From Luteolibacter pohnpeiensis (lineage in GTDB: Bacteria; Verrucomicrobiota; Verrucomicrobiia; Verrucomicrobiales; Akkermansiaceae), in assembly GCF_016595435.1 (NCBI RefSeq), contig NZ_JAENIJ010000035.1, positions 1 through 33,141 of the forward strand: a stretch of DNA of 33,141 nt, given 5' to 3'. Both the position numbers and the translations under genes were made by a program. Shown piece by piece: positions 16,759-23,414 of this stretch. The notes beneath the pieces were generated by a model. The model searched no databases. It was not told where the DNA came from and worked only from the letters and a program-made list of their open reading frames with translations. Position 1 is the stretch's first letter. The number at the start of each line of letters is the position of its first letter.

Positions 16759-18268
16759 CGCCAATGAGGATTGCTTTGCACTCGACCACGGCTTGCGAAT
16801 CCGCGTGCGAAGCAAGGGCACCGGCCCATGCGATGTCGCCGTGCGAATCCGGGTTGAGGTTGTTTCGTCCGGACGTGAACACCCACCGTTTCCCGGCGTA
16901 AGTCTTGTGGATGGAATAGTAGTCCTGGGCGATGTCGTCGTGCTCGATGTTCTCGGACGGGAAAAGCTTCTCAGCGGTGGAAAGCTGATTCATCAGTGCA
17001 AAGCCCATGTCGTGTTTCTTGGACGAGAAATTCACGCCCTCGAATTGATTCGGAAAGTTCTGCGCAGTCCGCCAGCACACTTGCCGCCCCAATCCGGTTT
17101 CATCCCCGGCACCCTGGACAGCGGAAAGCCCGCGAAGGAAAGTCCACAGAACCGTCTCGATAAAATCCCAATCATCCGTCCGACAGGTGAACAAGGCATC
17201 GAGCTTGAGCTGTTGCGTTTCCTTGCGGTCGATATACATGCAGCAAAGGTCACCCTCTCCGGACGCGGCCACGTCGAAGCCGAGACGGTAGCGTTGCGGG
17301 TTGTTAAGCACTTTGGGGAAGGTGCTTTTCGTGAACTCGGCAATCTTGTTCTGTCTGGCGGCTTCCGTTTCCTTTTTGAACGGGCCGAACAAGTCCAGGA
17401 TCTGAAGTTTCTCCATGTGGATTCGTTCAATCGGGCGATCGACCCGGCATTGTTGAATCGCGGTCCAGGGCACAATCGCCGATGCCGATCCGGTCGGATT
17501 GCAATTGTAGGCTTGTTCGTAAATCTCCGGGAGCCGCGCCCGGTTCTTACAATCCTGGATGAATTGTTCCTTGGTGAGATTCTTGCCGCTGCGCTCGTTG
17601 ATCTTATCCAACAAGCCCATATCAACCGCATCTTCCATCGTCACCTTGTAGTGACTCCATCCGCCTTTCCCGGCGTGAGCTTCGCGGGTGAATTGATAGA
17701 ACAAAGTATCGGTCCCGTCGTGCGCAGACCATACCCCAATATCATATCCCCAAGTAATCCGACCTTGCGCGGTTTCCCACAGCTTTTCCGCCGCGCCGTG
17801 CTTGGCGAACTCATCCAATCCAACATCACCGCCGAAGACGGCCATGGCGTAAGGGTTCGCGGAAAAGGCAATGATGCGTGAGCCGTTATCAAACTTGATA
17901 TAACCAAACTTTACTTCCTCCACGAATTTCTTCCCGGCGTCGTCCCTACCCTCGACGCGCATGGAATCCATACCGCTCGAAATGATAGAGCGCGTGAAGT
18001 CGAACAGCTCTGCGAACTTGCGGCACTGGTCTAAATACTCGATGGCGGATTGCTGGTCCTTCGTCGCGAATAGATAGTCGCGGTTTTTATGCCGTAGCCG
18101 CTTGCGCACGTTCTTGAAACCGTCGCAATACGTCCAGCCGATCCGGACCGACTTCTCCGCAAGTCGCATCGTCGAATCGTCTGCGATCCACTCAAGTTGA
18201 TACGGCAGAAAATACCGCGCCAACTGAGCGTCGCTGTCGATCTTGATACCTGGGAGAATCGCCGTCAT
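16751..18268 (-). CDS. Large terminase subunit, Mu gp28-like
   Basis: 505 aa. The ATPase part has a deviant Walker A at EKSVRIGW (38-45), as in Mu-like terminases, and a Walker B at VGLDEF (149-154; Asp152, Glu153). The nuclease part shows the RNase H-like acidic residues Asp332 (GFDVAASGEGD), Asp389 (GDETGLG) and Asp478 (SHGDIAWA). It drives DNA into the prohead and cuts it. In Mu-type phages packaging starts in phage DNA near one end and continues into host DNA. The ATG at 18268 overlaps the stop of the small-subunit-like gene as ATGA; the open frame continues upstream, but that part is a shadow of that gene. Confidence 0.9.
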   Translation of the reverse strand: MTAILPGIKIDSDAQLARYFLPYQLEWIADDSTMRLAEKSVRIGWTYCDGFKNVRKRLRHKNRDYLFATKDQQSAIEYLDQCRKFAELFDFTRSIISSGMDSMRVEGRDDAGKKFVEEVKFGYIKFDNGSRIIAFSANPYAMAVFGGDVGLDEFAKHGAAEKLWETAQGRITWGYDIGVWSAHDGTDTLFYQFTREAHAGKGGWSHYKVTMEDAVDMGLLDKINERSGKNLTKEQFIQDCKNRARLPEIYEQAYNCNPTGSASAIVPWTAIQQCRVDRPIERIHMEKLQILDLFGPFKKETEAARQNKIAEFTKSTFPKVLNNPQRYRLGFDVAASGEGDLCCMYIDRKETQQLKLDALFTCRTDDWDFIETVLWTFLRGLSAVQGAGDETGLGRQVCWRTAQNFPNQFEGVNFSSKKHDMGFALMNQLSTAEKLFPSENIEHDDIAQDYYSIHKTYAGKRWVFTSGRNNLNPDSHGDIAWAGALASHADSQAVVECKAILIGDD

Positions 18269-18843
18269 CCGTTCGATTTCTTGAGTCCGAAAAATTCGTC
18301 CATCTTCTCCAGGACTTTTGCGCGCTGCGCTTCCGGCGAGAGGGTTTCGTCGGAGTTGATCTTGCGGATCGCTTCCTCCGCGTCGCGCTGCCGTTTCTCT
18401 GCAGCTTCCAGCACGGCCATGCGCCGTTCGTCGATTTCGATCTTGCGATCGTTTTGGCGAGTTCTGCGCAGTTGCACAAAAGCCTTCGTATCCTTGCTGG
18501 CAATCGCTTCGTTCGTAAACACGAACTGTCCCAGATTCTCCAGTTCCTCCAGCGAGGTTTCCGGATTCTCGGCAAGCCGTTGTTGTTTCGCTTGATCCGC
18601 TGCCGCCGCCGCTGCCTCCCAGCGATACTTGCGATCCAACCAAGGATAGAAATCCGACAAGGCACCCAAGGACGAGGCAATGCCATAATCGCGCTGCAGC
18701 GCCACAAGGATTTCCTCGAAGGGAATCTGTTCGCCGCCGTCCTCCGGATTCCGCATCCGCCAAAGATCCTCCGCGAATTGCGGATCCTCGTAGGCGCGCT
18801 TTTTCAGCTTCGCGTCGTTCCTGGGCCTCTTGAAGTCGTCCAT
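18265..18843 (-). CDS. Putative small terminase subunit (DUF3486-like, Mu gp27 position)
   Basis: 192 aa, strongly helical and charged. Residues 40-75 contain a helix-turn-helix-like stretch (EILVALQRDYGIASSLGALSDFYPWLDRKY), followed by long coiled-coil helices and the C-terminal SPEAQRAKVLEKMDEFFGLK. Size, composition and location directly before the large terminase match the DUF3486 proteins of Mu-like phages, which are thought to act as small terminase subunits that choose the packaging site. I could not confirm the family without a profile search. Confidence 0.65.
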   Translation of the reverse strand: MDDFKRPRNDAKLKKRAYEDPQFAEDLWRMRNPEDGGEQIPFEEILVALQRDYGIASSLGALSDFYPWLDRKYRWEAAAAAADQAKQQRLAENPETSLEELENLGQFVFTNEAIASKDTKAFVQLRRTRQNDRKIEIDERRMAVLEAAEKRQRDAEEAIRKINSDETLSPEAQRAKVLEKMDEFFGLKKSNG

Positions 18844-19104
18844 TCACTTGATGTTTTCGCGTGCAATTCCTTCCTTCGTGATGAACCAAAGCCGTTGCTC
18901 GGTTTCCTCATCGTCCTTGCTCCGGATGAAGGTTTCCCCGTGGTTGTATTCGATGCCGTCGCGGAGCATTTGAAGATCCACGCCACCGCCAACCAATTCA
19001 TTCACGGCTTCTAACAACATGGATTCGGTTTTACCGTATCCAGGTGCGATCATCAGAGCTTCGCGGACCTTTTGCCGGACCCGGCCAATGGAAACTTTAC
19101 TCAT
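18844..19104 (-). CDS. Small protein in the Mu gp26 position
   Basis: 86 aa: basic start, then IGRVRQKVREALMIAPGYGKTESMLLEAVNELVGGGVDLQMLRDGIEYNHGETFIRSKDDEETEQRLWFITKEG. This reads like a winged-helix fold: helices followed by a strand pair near the end. In Mu the small gene 26 lies between a membrane protein and gene 27, and this gene has the same neighbours. Its stop abuts the next start and its start overlaps the previous stop as ATGA. Confidence 0.6.
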   Translation of the reverse strand: MSKVSIGRVRQKVREALMIAPGYGKTESMLLEAVNELVGGGVDLQMLRDGIEYNHGETFIRSKDDEETEQRLWFITKEGIARENIK

Positions 19105-19643
19105 GGGGTGGGGTTGGTGTGCGTGGGTTGAACTTTGGTTTGCTGTGATGAGGTAAGCGCCTCAGCGACTTTCTCTAACTGCGCCGCAACATCTGAATTC
19201 ACCTGCAATGCTGCGACCGCTTGACGGGTCTCATTAAGGGGAGTCCACATTTTCGTCCGCCCGTCGTAAGACGACTTTGCGACTTCCTCGATTTTCCTGA
19301 TGAGTCGCACGTTCAGGTTTTCGACGCGCCGGTTGCTCTGCTTGTCCTGCTCACGCAGCAATGCCTGCGTTTCGCGGAATAAGCCTTCCATGCGAAGGAA
19401 GCTTGTGGCGGTCGATGTCTCCAGCGCGGTGAAGCGGATCTCTGCTTCCTTGCGCGGCATGAACTGTTCTTTCATCTCCACGCTGACATTCCGGGATTTC
19501 CCGGCTTGATAAGAAAGCGTGCCCACGCCAACGGAAAGGAACGTGCCAAGCGCGCCGATGATGATTGCCACGCCGCCCGGCGTAATGGATTCGGTCACCG
19601 CCAAATACGGCATCGCTAGTAGGATAAAGAAATGGAAAATCAT
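19101..19643 (-). CDS. Membrane-anchored coiled-coil protein (DUF2730-like position, possible spanin/holin role)
   Basis: 180 aa. Two hydrophobic segments at the N-terminus (about 1-17 and 24-46) are followed by a long coiled coil (about 60-125) and a polar tail ending in Thr/Pro/Asn. In Mu-like genomes a DUF2730 protein with an N-terminal membrane segment and coiled coil occupies this place. It could span the periplasm as an inner-membrane spanin working with the endolysin encoded two genes before. It is coupled by ATGA overlaps on both sides. Confidence 0.6.
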   Translation of the reverse strand: MIFHFFILLAMPYLAVTESITPGGVAIIIGALGTFLSVGVGTLSYQAGKSRNVSVEMKEQFMPRKEAEIRFTALETSTATSFLRMEGLFRETQALLREQDKQSNRRVENLNVRLIRKIEEVAKSSYDGRTKMWTPLNETRQAVAALQVNSDVAAQLEKVAEALTSSQQTKVQPTHTNPTP

Positions 19644-19849
19644 GGGTTGGCTTTTCGTGCTTTGGGTTTAGCGGAATCACTGATGCGGGCGGCGACCATT
19701 CCGGAGACCTGGGCAGGCACTCCACCGCGCGGCTTGAGTTTTGAGATGTATTCGGCGAGCTCCGCGAGTTCGTCGCGGTTGAGTTGCGACACTGCCGCGT
19801 CCAGGTTGCTAGCCTCGCAAACCTGCTTATAAAGCGAGCGGCCACTCAT
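19640..19849 (-). CDS. Small helical protein between endolysin and membrane protein
   Basis: 69 aa (MSGRSLYKQVCEASNLDAAV...), helical, with a basic Lys/Ala-rich C-terminus. I chose the ATG at 19849 because it overlaps the endolysin stop as ATGA; a longer frame upstream only shadows the endolysin. The role is unknown. It sits in the lysis cluster and may be a regulator or accessory factor there. Confidence 0.55.
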   Translation of the reverse strand: MSGRSLYKQVCEASNLDAAVSQLNRDELAELAEYISKLKPRGGVPAQVSGMVAARISDSAKPKARKANP

Positions 19850-20475
19850 AATACGGACCCCTTTTCCTTGTAGAGTTTTCGCAGCTGCGCCGTGGTCTTT
19901 CCGCCCATGTCGATTTGATAGTGCGGCTGGTCCACAATCGTTTTCCAGTTGCCGCCCCACTCCAGACCGCATTCTGCCGCGTTCATGGAGACAGCGCGGT
20001 GAACCTTGCTGGCCAGCTCTTGCTGCGCCGTGCTCCCATCGTCCAGGTAAGTTCCGCCAATGAACACGCCAGCATCCGCAGCGATTCCGAAGTTGTGCAT
20101 GGAATAACCGCCGCGCGCTTTGGTAACGATTTCGCCGGGAGCGGTTCGGCCCTTTGCGAAAAGCGCGTCCTGCTCTTCCCATGTCCGGTTGCCACCGATG
20201 AAAATATAATCGCATCCCAGCGTCGCCGCAGTCGCCTTGGCCAAGCGAAGGAAGCGCATAAAGTCGGATTGCGCTTTTGGATCCAAAGTTTGAATGACAG
20301 ACAATGAGCGATCATCGATTCCATCGACGCCTTTGATGGAAAGCTCCGGGTCAATATCTAAGCCCTTATTGAGGGCGCGCCACACGGCGTTTGCGGTCCT
20401 GGGTCCGAACTTACCGTCGTCATCCTCGCCGACAGCGCGTTGGATCTTGCGGGTTAGATCGATGAGGTCACTCAT
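19846..20475 (-). CDS. Endolysin: L-alanyl-D-glutamate-type peptidase (M15) with N-terminal peptidoglycan-binding domain
   Basis: 209 aa. Residues 1-50 (LIDLTRKIQRAVGEDDDGKFGPRTANAVWRALN) are a peptidoglycan-binding-like repeat. The catalytic domain has RTWEEQDALFAKGRT (97-111), the zinc-binding HNFGIAAD (127-134; His127, Asp134) and DQPHYQ (182-187; His185), as in VanY/CwlK-type M15 peptidases. It cuts the peptide stems of the cell wall at lysis. There is no signal peptide, so it needs the holin-like protein encoded just upstream to reach the wall. Confidence 0.87.
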   Translation of the reverse strand: MSDLIDLTRKIQRAVGEDDDGKFGPRTANAVWRALNKGLDIDPELSIKGVDGIDDRSLSVIQTLDPKAQSDFMRFLRLAKATAATLGCDYIFIGGNRTWEEQDALFAKGRTAPGEIVTKARGGYSMHNFGIAADAGVFIGGTYLDDGSTAQQELASKVHRAVSMNAAECGLEWGGNWKTIVDQPHYQIDMGGKTTAQLRKLYKEKGSVL

Positions 20476-20559
20476 GATACGATCGTTGTTTGATTAAGGG
20501 CGGGACTTCTGCAGCCGGACCTAGTCTCTAGCCGCTCATCCCGAAATTTCCGGGGCTGA

Positions 20560-21033
20560 TTATTTTCCGCTGTCCGCATCCACGACTTCGGCCTCAATTA
20601 CGGCGTTTGCCGTAATCCCGCTTTTCGAACTGTAGCCAATGCTACCGTTAGGCGTGGTCAGTGTCGCGTCGATTGGGACGCTTTGGGAGCATGACGACAG
20701 GGCAACGCCAATCAACCCTGCCGCCACGCAAACCAACAGCGCAACAAGGGCGGACCCACCAGCCCCCGTCGTTGTTTCTCCCGAGTCGTCCGAATCATCA
20801 TTCGAACTAGCCGGAAAAAGTTGCACTCGGTCACTCGTCATAAACCGAACGAGGATATTGAGCGCGCCTAGCGCGCCGACTGCCGTTTCCGGATTTGCCG
20901 CCAGCCATTCACGGACGCCGGGGACAAAAGCGCTCGTAATGGCGAGGACCTGGAGCCAAAAGGTTTTCGATTTAAGAATCGGCTTTGCCGTAGATGTTAA
21001 AACGGCGGTCGTAGTAGTTGAGGAATTTTGCAT
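20560..21033 (-). CDS. Holin-like membrane protein with C-terminal lipoprotein-like segment
   Basis: 157 aa, first gene of the late operon. Residues 20-66 (KSKTFWLQVLAITSAFVPGVREWLAANPETAVGALGALNIL) resemble small phage holins with a membrane segment. A polar Ser/Asp/Gly linker follows, then a second hydrophobic stretch (about 94-112) ending in VALSSC, which looks like a lipobox with its Cys. The remaining 40 residues are polar and beta-like. It may combine holin and outer-membrane spanin functions. The call rests on topology and on being next to the endolysin gene. Confidence 0.6.
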   Translation of the reverse strand: MQNSSTTTTAVLTSTAKPILKSKTFWLQVLAITSAFVPGVREWLAANPETAVGALGALNILVRFMTSDRVQLFPASSNDDSDDSGETTTGAGGSALVALLVCVAAGLIGVALSSCSQSVPIDATLTTPNGSIGYSSKSGITANAVIEAEVVDADSGK

Positions 21034-21060
21034 GGGTGCGTTTCTTGAACGCCCGCACCC
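21034..21060 (-). promoter_or_regulatory. Hairpin directly upstream of the holin-like start codon
   Basis: GGGTGCG (21034-21040) pairs with CGCACCC (21054-21060), with additional pairing of GTT/AAC inside. It ends exactly at the base before the ATG at 21033. Such a hairpin could limit ribosome access and so control lysis timing. The effect is inferred; the pairing is seen. Confidence 0.5.
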
Positions 21061-21072
21061 TAACCATTCAAA

Positions 21073-21097
21073 ACCCCGCTTGTCCTTCCGGCGGGGC
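21073..21097 (-). terminator. Rho-independent terminator of the repressor operon
   Basis: On the minus strand GCCCCGC pairs with GCGGGG across an 11-base loop and is followed by TTTTG. It would stop leftward transcripts coming from the repressor and membrane-protein genes before the late operon. On the plus strand there is no T-run, so it acts in one direction. Confidence 0.75.
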
Positions 21098-21225
21098 TTA
21101 GATGCAGCAAATGCAGCTTTTTCCTCTCATGTCGCAGATGCAGCTATTTGACCCTTTTCTAAAATCTGCCTTTCTCGCATCGATTCACGCCAAAATCCCC
21201 GTAATTCCGGGGAAAATGCTATTCC

Positions 21226-21242
21226 GTGTCCACAGTGGACAC
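21226..21242. promoter_or_regulatory. Palindromic operator candidate, copy 1
   Basis: GTGTCCACAGTGGACAC is a perfect 17-bp palindrome with a single central base. An identical copy lies exactly 42 bases downstream (21268-21284), about four helical turns, so both face the same side of the DNA. The binding protein is unknown. Confidence 0.7.
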
Positions 21243-21267
21243 GATTTGAAAAGGGTATCGCCTGACA

Positions 21268-21284
21268 GTGTCCACAGTGGACAC
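21268..21284. promoter_or_regulatory. Palindromic operator candidate, copy 2
   Basis: Identical 17-bp palindrome to that at 21226. It is part of the late control region. Confidence 0.7.
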
Positions 21285-21386
21285 ACGCAGAAATCGACCG
21301 ATTAAAAGCCTTCTGTAAAAGGGTATAAATGTGGATTTTCTCCGCAGTTAAACGCGTTTACCGATTTTCCGCACCCTTTCCGCAGC

Positions 21387-21403
21387 GTGTCCACTCTGGA
21401 CAC
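21387..21403. promoter_or_regulatory. Palindromic operator candidate, copy 3 (variant)
   Basis: GTGTCCACTCTGGACAC: the 7-bp arms GTGTCCA/TGGACAC are intact, and the centre differs (CTC). It ends two bases before the stop of the membrane-protein gene. Confidence 0.6.
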
Positions 21404-21404
21404 T

Positions 21405-22007
21405 TTATTCGAAATTGAATGATTGATAGTCGCCTCTTGAAATATCCTCTAGCTGCAAATCATAGATCAGTTTCATTAATTCTCCATGGAGACGAGAGTC
21501 GTAATGCGTCACGACATAATAGACGAGTCTGTCACCGTAGGAACGAAAGTCCCGAAGATCCTTTGTGTAGTTGTCATCGTGATCATAACTATATAGAGCA
21601 TCTAAAGCAGATTCTTCAGCGGATGAGGCATTTGCAAATTTCTCTTTCGACTCGATAAAATCAATTTCAGCAGCAGCGGCCATTCCAGCCGTTACTTGCC
21701 TCTTTAGCTTTTCCTCTGCTTGCCTCATTTCCAGATCCGCGAGAAACCGCTCCTGCGTTTTTTTGAAGCACAATGTTGCGGCCCGGTATGCCAGCTCCCT
21801 AGGGTCTTGCTTTATAGTTTGTGCTAACTTAGATGATTCATTTTTCACCCTAGTTGTATCTGCTTTTTTGGGCTTGCGATCACTATTTGCAATAGTCGCG
21901 ATAATCCAAAATAGCAATAAACTCGAAATAGATACAAGCAAGACAATAGGCAAGTTATTGGATTCTGATTTGGTTTTACTCACGATTCTATTCTGAAATG
22001 GCTGCAC
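21405..22007 (-). CDS. Membrane-anchored protein of the lysogenic operon, function unknown
   Basis: 200 aa. A short basic N-terminus (1-18) precedes one membrane segment (about 19-41, LPIVLLVSISSLLLFWIIATIA). A charged helical part with much Lys, Glu and Ala follows (45-150) and then a C-terminal region rich in Asp and Tyr. The DNA is visibly more A+T-rich than the phage average, a mark of an acquired 'moron' gene. It starts (GTG, 22007) five bases after the repressor stop, so it is probably expressed in the lysogen. That fits a role for the host or in superinfection immunity, but no family is recognised. A second GTG at codon 9 is an alternative start. Confidence 0.6.
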   Translation of the reverse strand: MQPFQNRIVSKTKSESNNLPIVLLVSISSLLLFWIIATIANSDRKPKKADTTRVKNESSKLAQTIKQDPRELAYRAATLCFKKTQERFLADLEMRQAEEKLKRQVTAGMAAAAEIDFIESKEKFANASSAEESALDALYSYDHDDNYTKDLRDFRSYGDRLVYYVVTHYDSRLHGELMKLIYDLQLEDISRGDYQSFNFE

Positions 22008-22012
22008 GAGTT

Positions 22013-22414
22013 CTAATCAGCTAAAAATGCTTTAGCGACACGCTCTAGGATACTTTCAAGTTTTTCGACGGTTTTTTCCAGCCGTTCTATTCTCTCCGAT
22101 TCCGTCAGGTTCGCACTTTTCGCACTTTTGGTAGTGCGATATTCAACAAGTTGATCTTTGAGGGTAATGATCGGATTTTCCGTTTCCGCTTTGGATAGTT
22201 TTTCCCATGCCTTCTTAGAAATTGGGTATTGGCCAGAGCGGTAGCCGAAAAACATGCGTCTCGATATGCCGAGTTTCTCCGGCAAGTCCTCCAAGTTGCA
22301 GCCAAGCGCCAGTGCCAAAGAATCAGTTCTTTGGGAAAAGTGCGAGAAAGTGCGATTTTCTGGTTGCGTCAAAGTGCGAAAAGTGCGAACTAAGCGCATG
22401 TTCTCGGGCGACAT
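22013..22414 (-). CDS. Putative prophage repressor, XRE-type HTH with C-terminal coiled coil
   Basis: 133 aa from the ATG at 22414. A helix-turn-helix of XRE type is seen at NLEDLPEKLGISRRMFFGYRSGQYPIS (about residues 40-66). The C-terminus (ESERIERLEKTVEKLESILERVAKAFL) is a leucine-type coiled coil suited for dimer formation. It is divergent from a Cro/Ner-like gene on the plus strand, the standard position of a c repressor. The frame stays open to 22534, but that longer form would overlap the divergent Cro-like gene, so I prefer 22414 (22399 is also possible). The first codons and a second place in the gene contain the repeated box GTGCGAAAA, possible operators that lie inside the coding sequence. 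Confidence 0.75.
   Translation of the reverse strand: MSPENMRLVRTFRTLTQPENRTFSHFSQRTDSLALALGCNLEDLPEKLGISRRMFFGYRSGQYPISKKAWEKLSKAETENPIITLKDQLVEYRTTKSAKSANLTESERIERLEKTVEKLESILERVAKAFLAD
22109..22128 (-). repeat. 20-bp inverted copy of the GTGCGA operator-like box inside the repressor gene
   Basis: On the minus strand this reads AAAGTGCGAAAAGTGCGAAC, exactly the sequence at 22371-22390 on the plus strand. Another GTGCGA lies at 22134-22139. The two 20-mers are about 240 bases apart and could be bridged by a DNA loop. Confidence 0.65.
22340..22390 (+). promoter_or_regulatory. Cluster of GTGCGA boxes near the repressor start
   Basis: GTGCGA occurs at 22340, 22350, 22374 and 22383, in pairs spaced 9 or 10 bases, each followed or preceded by runs of A. 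They lie within the first codons of the repressor and less than 140 bases upstream of the divergent Cro-like gene. They are candidate repressor or Cro binding sites in the switch region. Because they also encode amino acids, coding bias cannot be excluded. Confidence 0.55.
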
Positions 22415-22471
22415 GCTCCGCGACAAGCCCTGATTTGATCCTTCGCTTTTCTTAACTACCCACCCGAACCC

Positions 22472-22678
22472 ATGCCTTTTGCCCCTTCGCCACACCGCAA
22501 GCTGCCACCCAGAGTAGCAGCCGCTCGGAAGCACTTTTTCTCTATGGGTTGGTCGTATCGATCTGCCGCCCCTCGTCTGGGGGTTTCATACCAGCATCTT
22601 TGTCATGTGCTTAACGGCGAGCGCGAATCGCGCCGGTTAGTTGCAGCGGTTCTCAACCTTCAATCCCGACCCAACTAA
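22472..22678 (+). CDS. Cro/Ner-like small DNA-binding protein 1
   Basis: 68 aa. After a Pro-rich basic start, residues 24-62 (GWSYRSAAPRLGVSYQHLCHVLNGERESRRLVAAVLNL) form a helix-turn-helix: helix, GVSYQHLCHVLNGER recognition part and a capping helix. It is the first gene of the rightward early operon and divergent from the repressor, where lambda has cro and Mu has ner. The next gene is a paralog. The stop overlaps that gene's start as TAATG. Confidence 0.7.
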   Translation: MPFAPSPHRKLPPRVAAARKHFFSMGWSYRSAAPRLGVSYQHLCHVLNGERESRRLVAAVLNLQSRPN

Positions 22679-22920
22679 TGAACGCCTTAGTGTTCCATCA
22701 ATCGCTTGACGATCGCTTTGGTTTTTTGGGTTTCGAGCCTGAAAATCCTGAATCAAGCAACCTCGAATTACTTCAAGGCAAGGGCTACTCGACAAGGAGT
22801 GCCGCTAAATTGCTCGGAGTAGATCACACTCACTTGTTCCGCGTCCTGACTGGCAAACGCAGCAGCCATTCACTTTTAGCACGCATCGACACTCTGCCGG
22901 ACCTTTCCCGCAAACCCTAA
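22678..22920 (+). CDS. Cro/Ner-like small DNA-binding protein 2 (paralog)
   Basis: 80 aa. The segment GYSTRSAAKLLGVDHTHLFRVLTGKRSSHSLLARIDTLP (about 35-74) aligns along its length with the helix-turn-helix of the preceding gene (GYS/GWS, RSAA..LGV, HL..VL.G.R). The N-terminal 33 residues are different and acidic. It is translationally coupled to the first copy. The two probably bind related operators, perhaps as a pair with different targets. Confidence 0.7.
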   Translation: MNALVFHQSLDDRFGFLGFEPENPESSNLELLQGKGYSTRSAAKLLGVDHTHLFRVLTGKRSSHSLLARIDTLPDLSRKP

Positions 22921-22934
22921 CCCCCAAACCCACC

Positions 22935-23135
22935 ATGGCCACCAAATCCAAAAACACGCCTTGCGCTTGCTGTGGCAGGCCGCTCCTGCCCGGAAAATCC
23001 AACCGCTTTTTCGATGCGGATCTCCAGGGCGAAGTCTGCGCCCGCACCTGCGGCGCTGCTCTGCGCTTTGCTGAGTTCGTGCTGTCCGCCGCGAATCTTC
23101 ACGAATGCACCAAAGATCCAAAATTGAACCGCTGA
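22935..23135 (+). CDS. Small Cys-rich (zinc-ribbon-like) protein
   Basis: 66 aa. Cysteines at PCACC (10-13 region) and VCARTC (about 34-40) could bind zinc in a short ribbon. The remainder is helical (ALRFAEFVLSAANLHECTKD). The leader is A/C-rich without Shine-Dalgarno. Function unknown; small zinc proteins in phage early regions often bind host proteins or nucleic acid. Confidence 0.55.
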   Translation: MATKSKNTPCACCGRPLLPGKSNRFFDADLQGEVCARTCGAALRFAEFVLSAANLHECTKDPKLNR

Positions 23136-23141
23136 TCTACG

Positions 23142-23351
23142 ATGCCCGCCATAGTTCCAAACCCCAAGCAAACCACGCTCTTCCTGCCGATTTCGAGCGA
23201 CGCTGAATTCGTCGTCACCGTCCAGGTAAAAACCGCCGGGCTTGGAATGATTGATCCGCCAACCCGCCGCGCACCCAGCGCGGAAGAGTTACACCTAGCC
23301 GCCGAGCTGCTCCAGCGCCGCGTCTATCAGTTCCACCCGTCCACCGATTGA
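23142..23351 (+). CDS. Small early protein of unknown function
   Basis: 69 aa. The beta-like first half (TTLFLPISSDAEFVVTVQVKTAGLGMIDPP) is followed by a helix (SAEELHLAAELLQRRVYQF). Six bases separate it from the gene before. The palindrome at 23354-23370 begins two bases after its stop. No family recognised. Confidence 0.5.
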   Translation: MPAIVPNPKQTTLFLPISSDAEFVVTVQVKTAGLGMIDPPTRRAPSAEELHLAAELLQRRVYQFHPSTD

Positions 23352-23353
23352 AC

Positions 23354-23370
23354 GTGTCCACTGTGGACAC
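23354..23370. promoter_or_regulatory. Palindromic operator candidate in the early operon, copy 4
   Basis: GTGTCCACTGTGGACAC is a perfect palindrome of the same type as those at 21226 and 21268. It sits in the short gap between two early genes, so it might control an internal promoter or act as a roadblock. Confidence 0.65.
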
Positions 23371-23381
23371 ACCTTCACCCG

Positions 23382-23401
23382 CTGAAAACTGAACACTGAA
23401 A
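23382..23401 (+). repeat. 20-bp leader repeat, copy 1
   Basis: CTGAAAACTGAACACTGAAA occurs here, just before the winged-helix gene, and again at 25149-25168 before another early gene. In both cases GCAAACT follows shortly and then a start codon. It resembles a shared translation leader. Confidence 0.7.
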
Positions 23402-23414
23402 CCCCGCAAACTTT

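Larger units (their letters stand above)
21034..21404. promoter_or_regulatory. Central control region of the prophage (late promoter region)
   Basis: 371 bases without a gene. It holds a terminator for the repressor transcript (21073-21097), three ATGCAGC repeats (21102, 21111, 21138), three copies of AAAAGGGT in both orientations (21151-21158 minus, 21249-21256 and 21317-21324 plus), three GTGTCCA-N3-TGGACAC palindromes and the palindrome TAAACGCGTTTA (21349-21360). It lies just upstream of the leftward late operon, so the late promoter is expected here. I cannot place its -10 and -35 boxes. Confidence 0.65.

Noticed and set aside
16715..17881. Long open frame (388 codons) on the plus strand opposite the large terminase
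   Set aside because: It is antisense to a clear terminase with all catalytic motifs; no start signal, no similarity to a known family, and composition follows the mirrored codon pattern.
21102..21144. ATGCAGC repeats as a replication origin with iterons
   Set aside because: Only three copies with irregular spacing and no AT-rich unwinding segment beside them; kept as simple repeats in the control region.
22340..22390. GTGCGA boxes read as a simple coding repeat only
   Set aside because: They encode different amino acids in the two orientations (RTFRTL versus KSAKSAN), which argues against a purely protein-level repeat; still listed with limited confidence.
22415..22534. Longer repressor start at 22534
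   Set aside because: It would run through the start of the divergent Cro-like gene and encodes a Trp/Arg-rich stretch that does not belong to the HTH fold.
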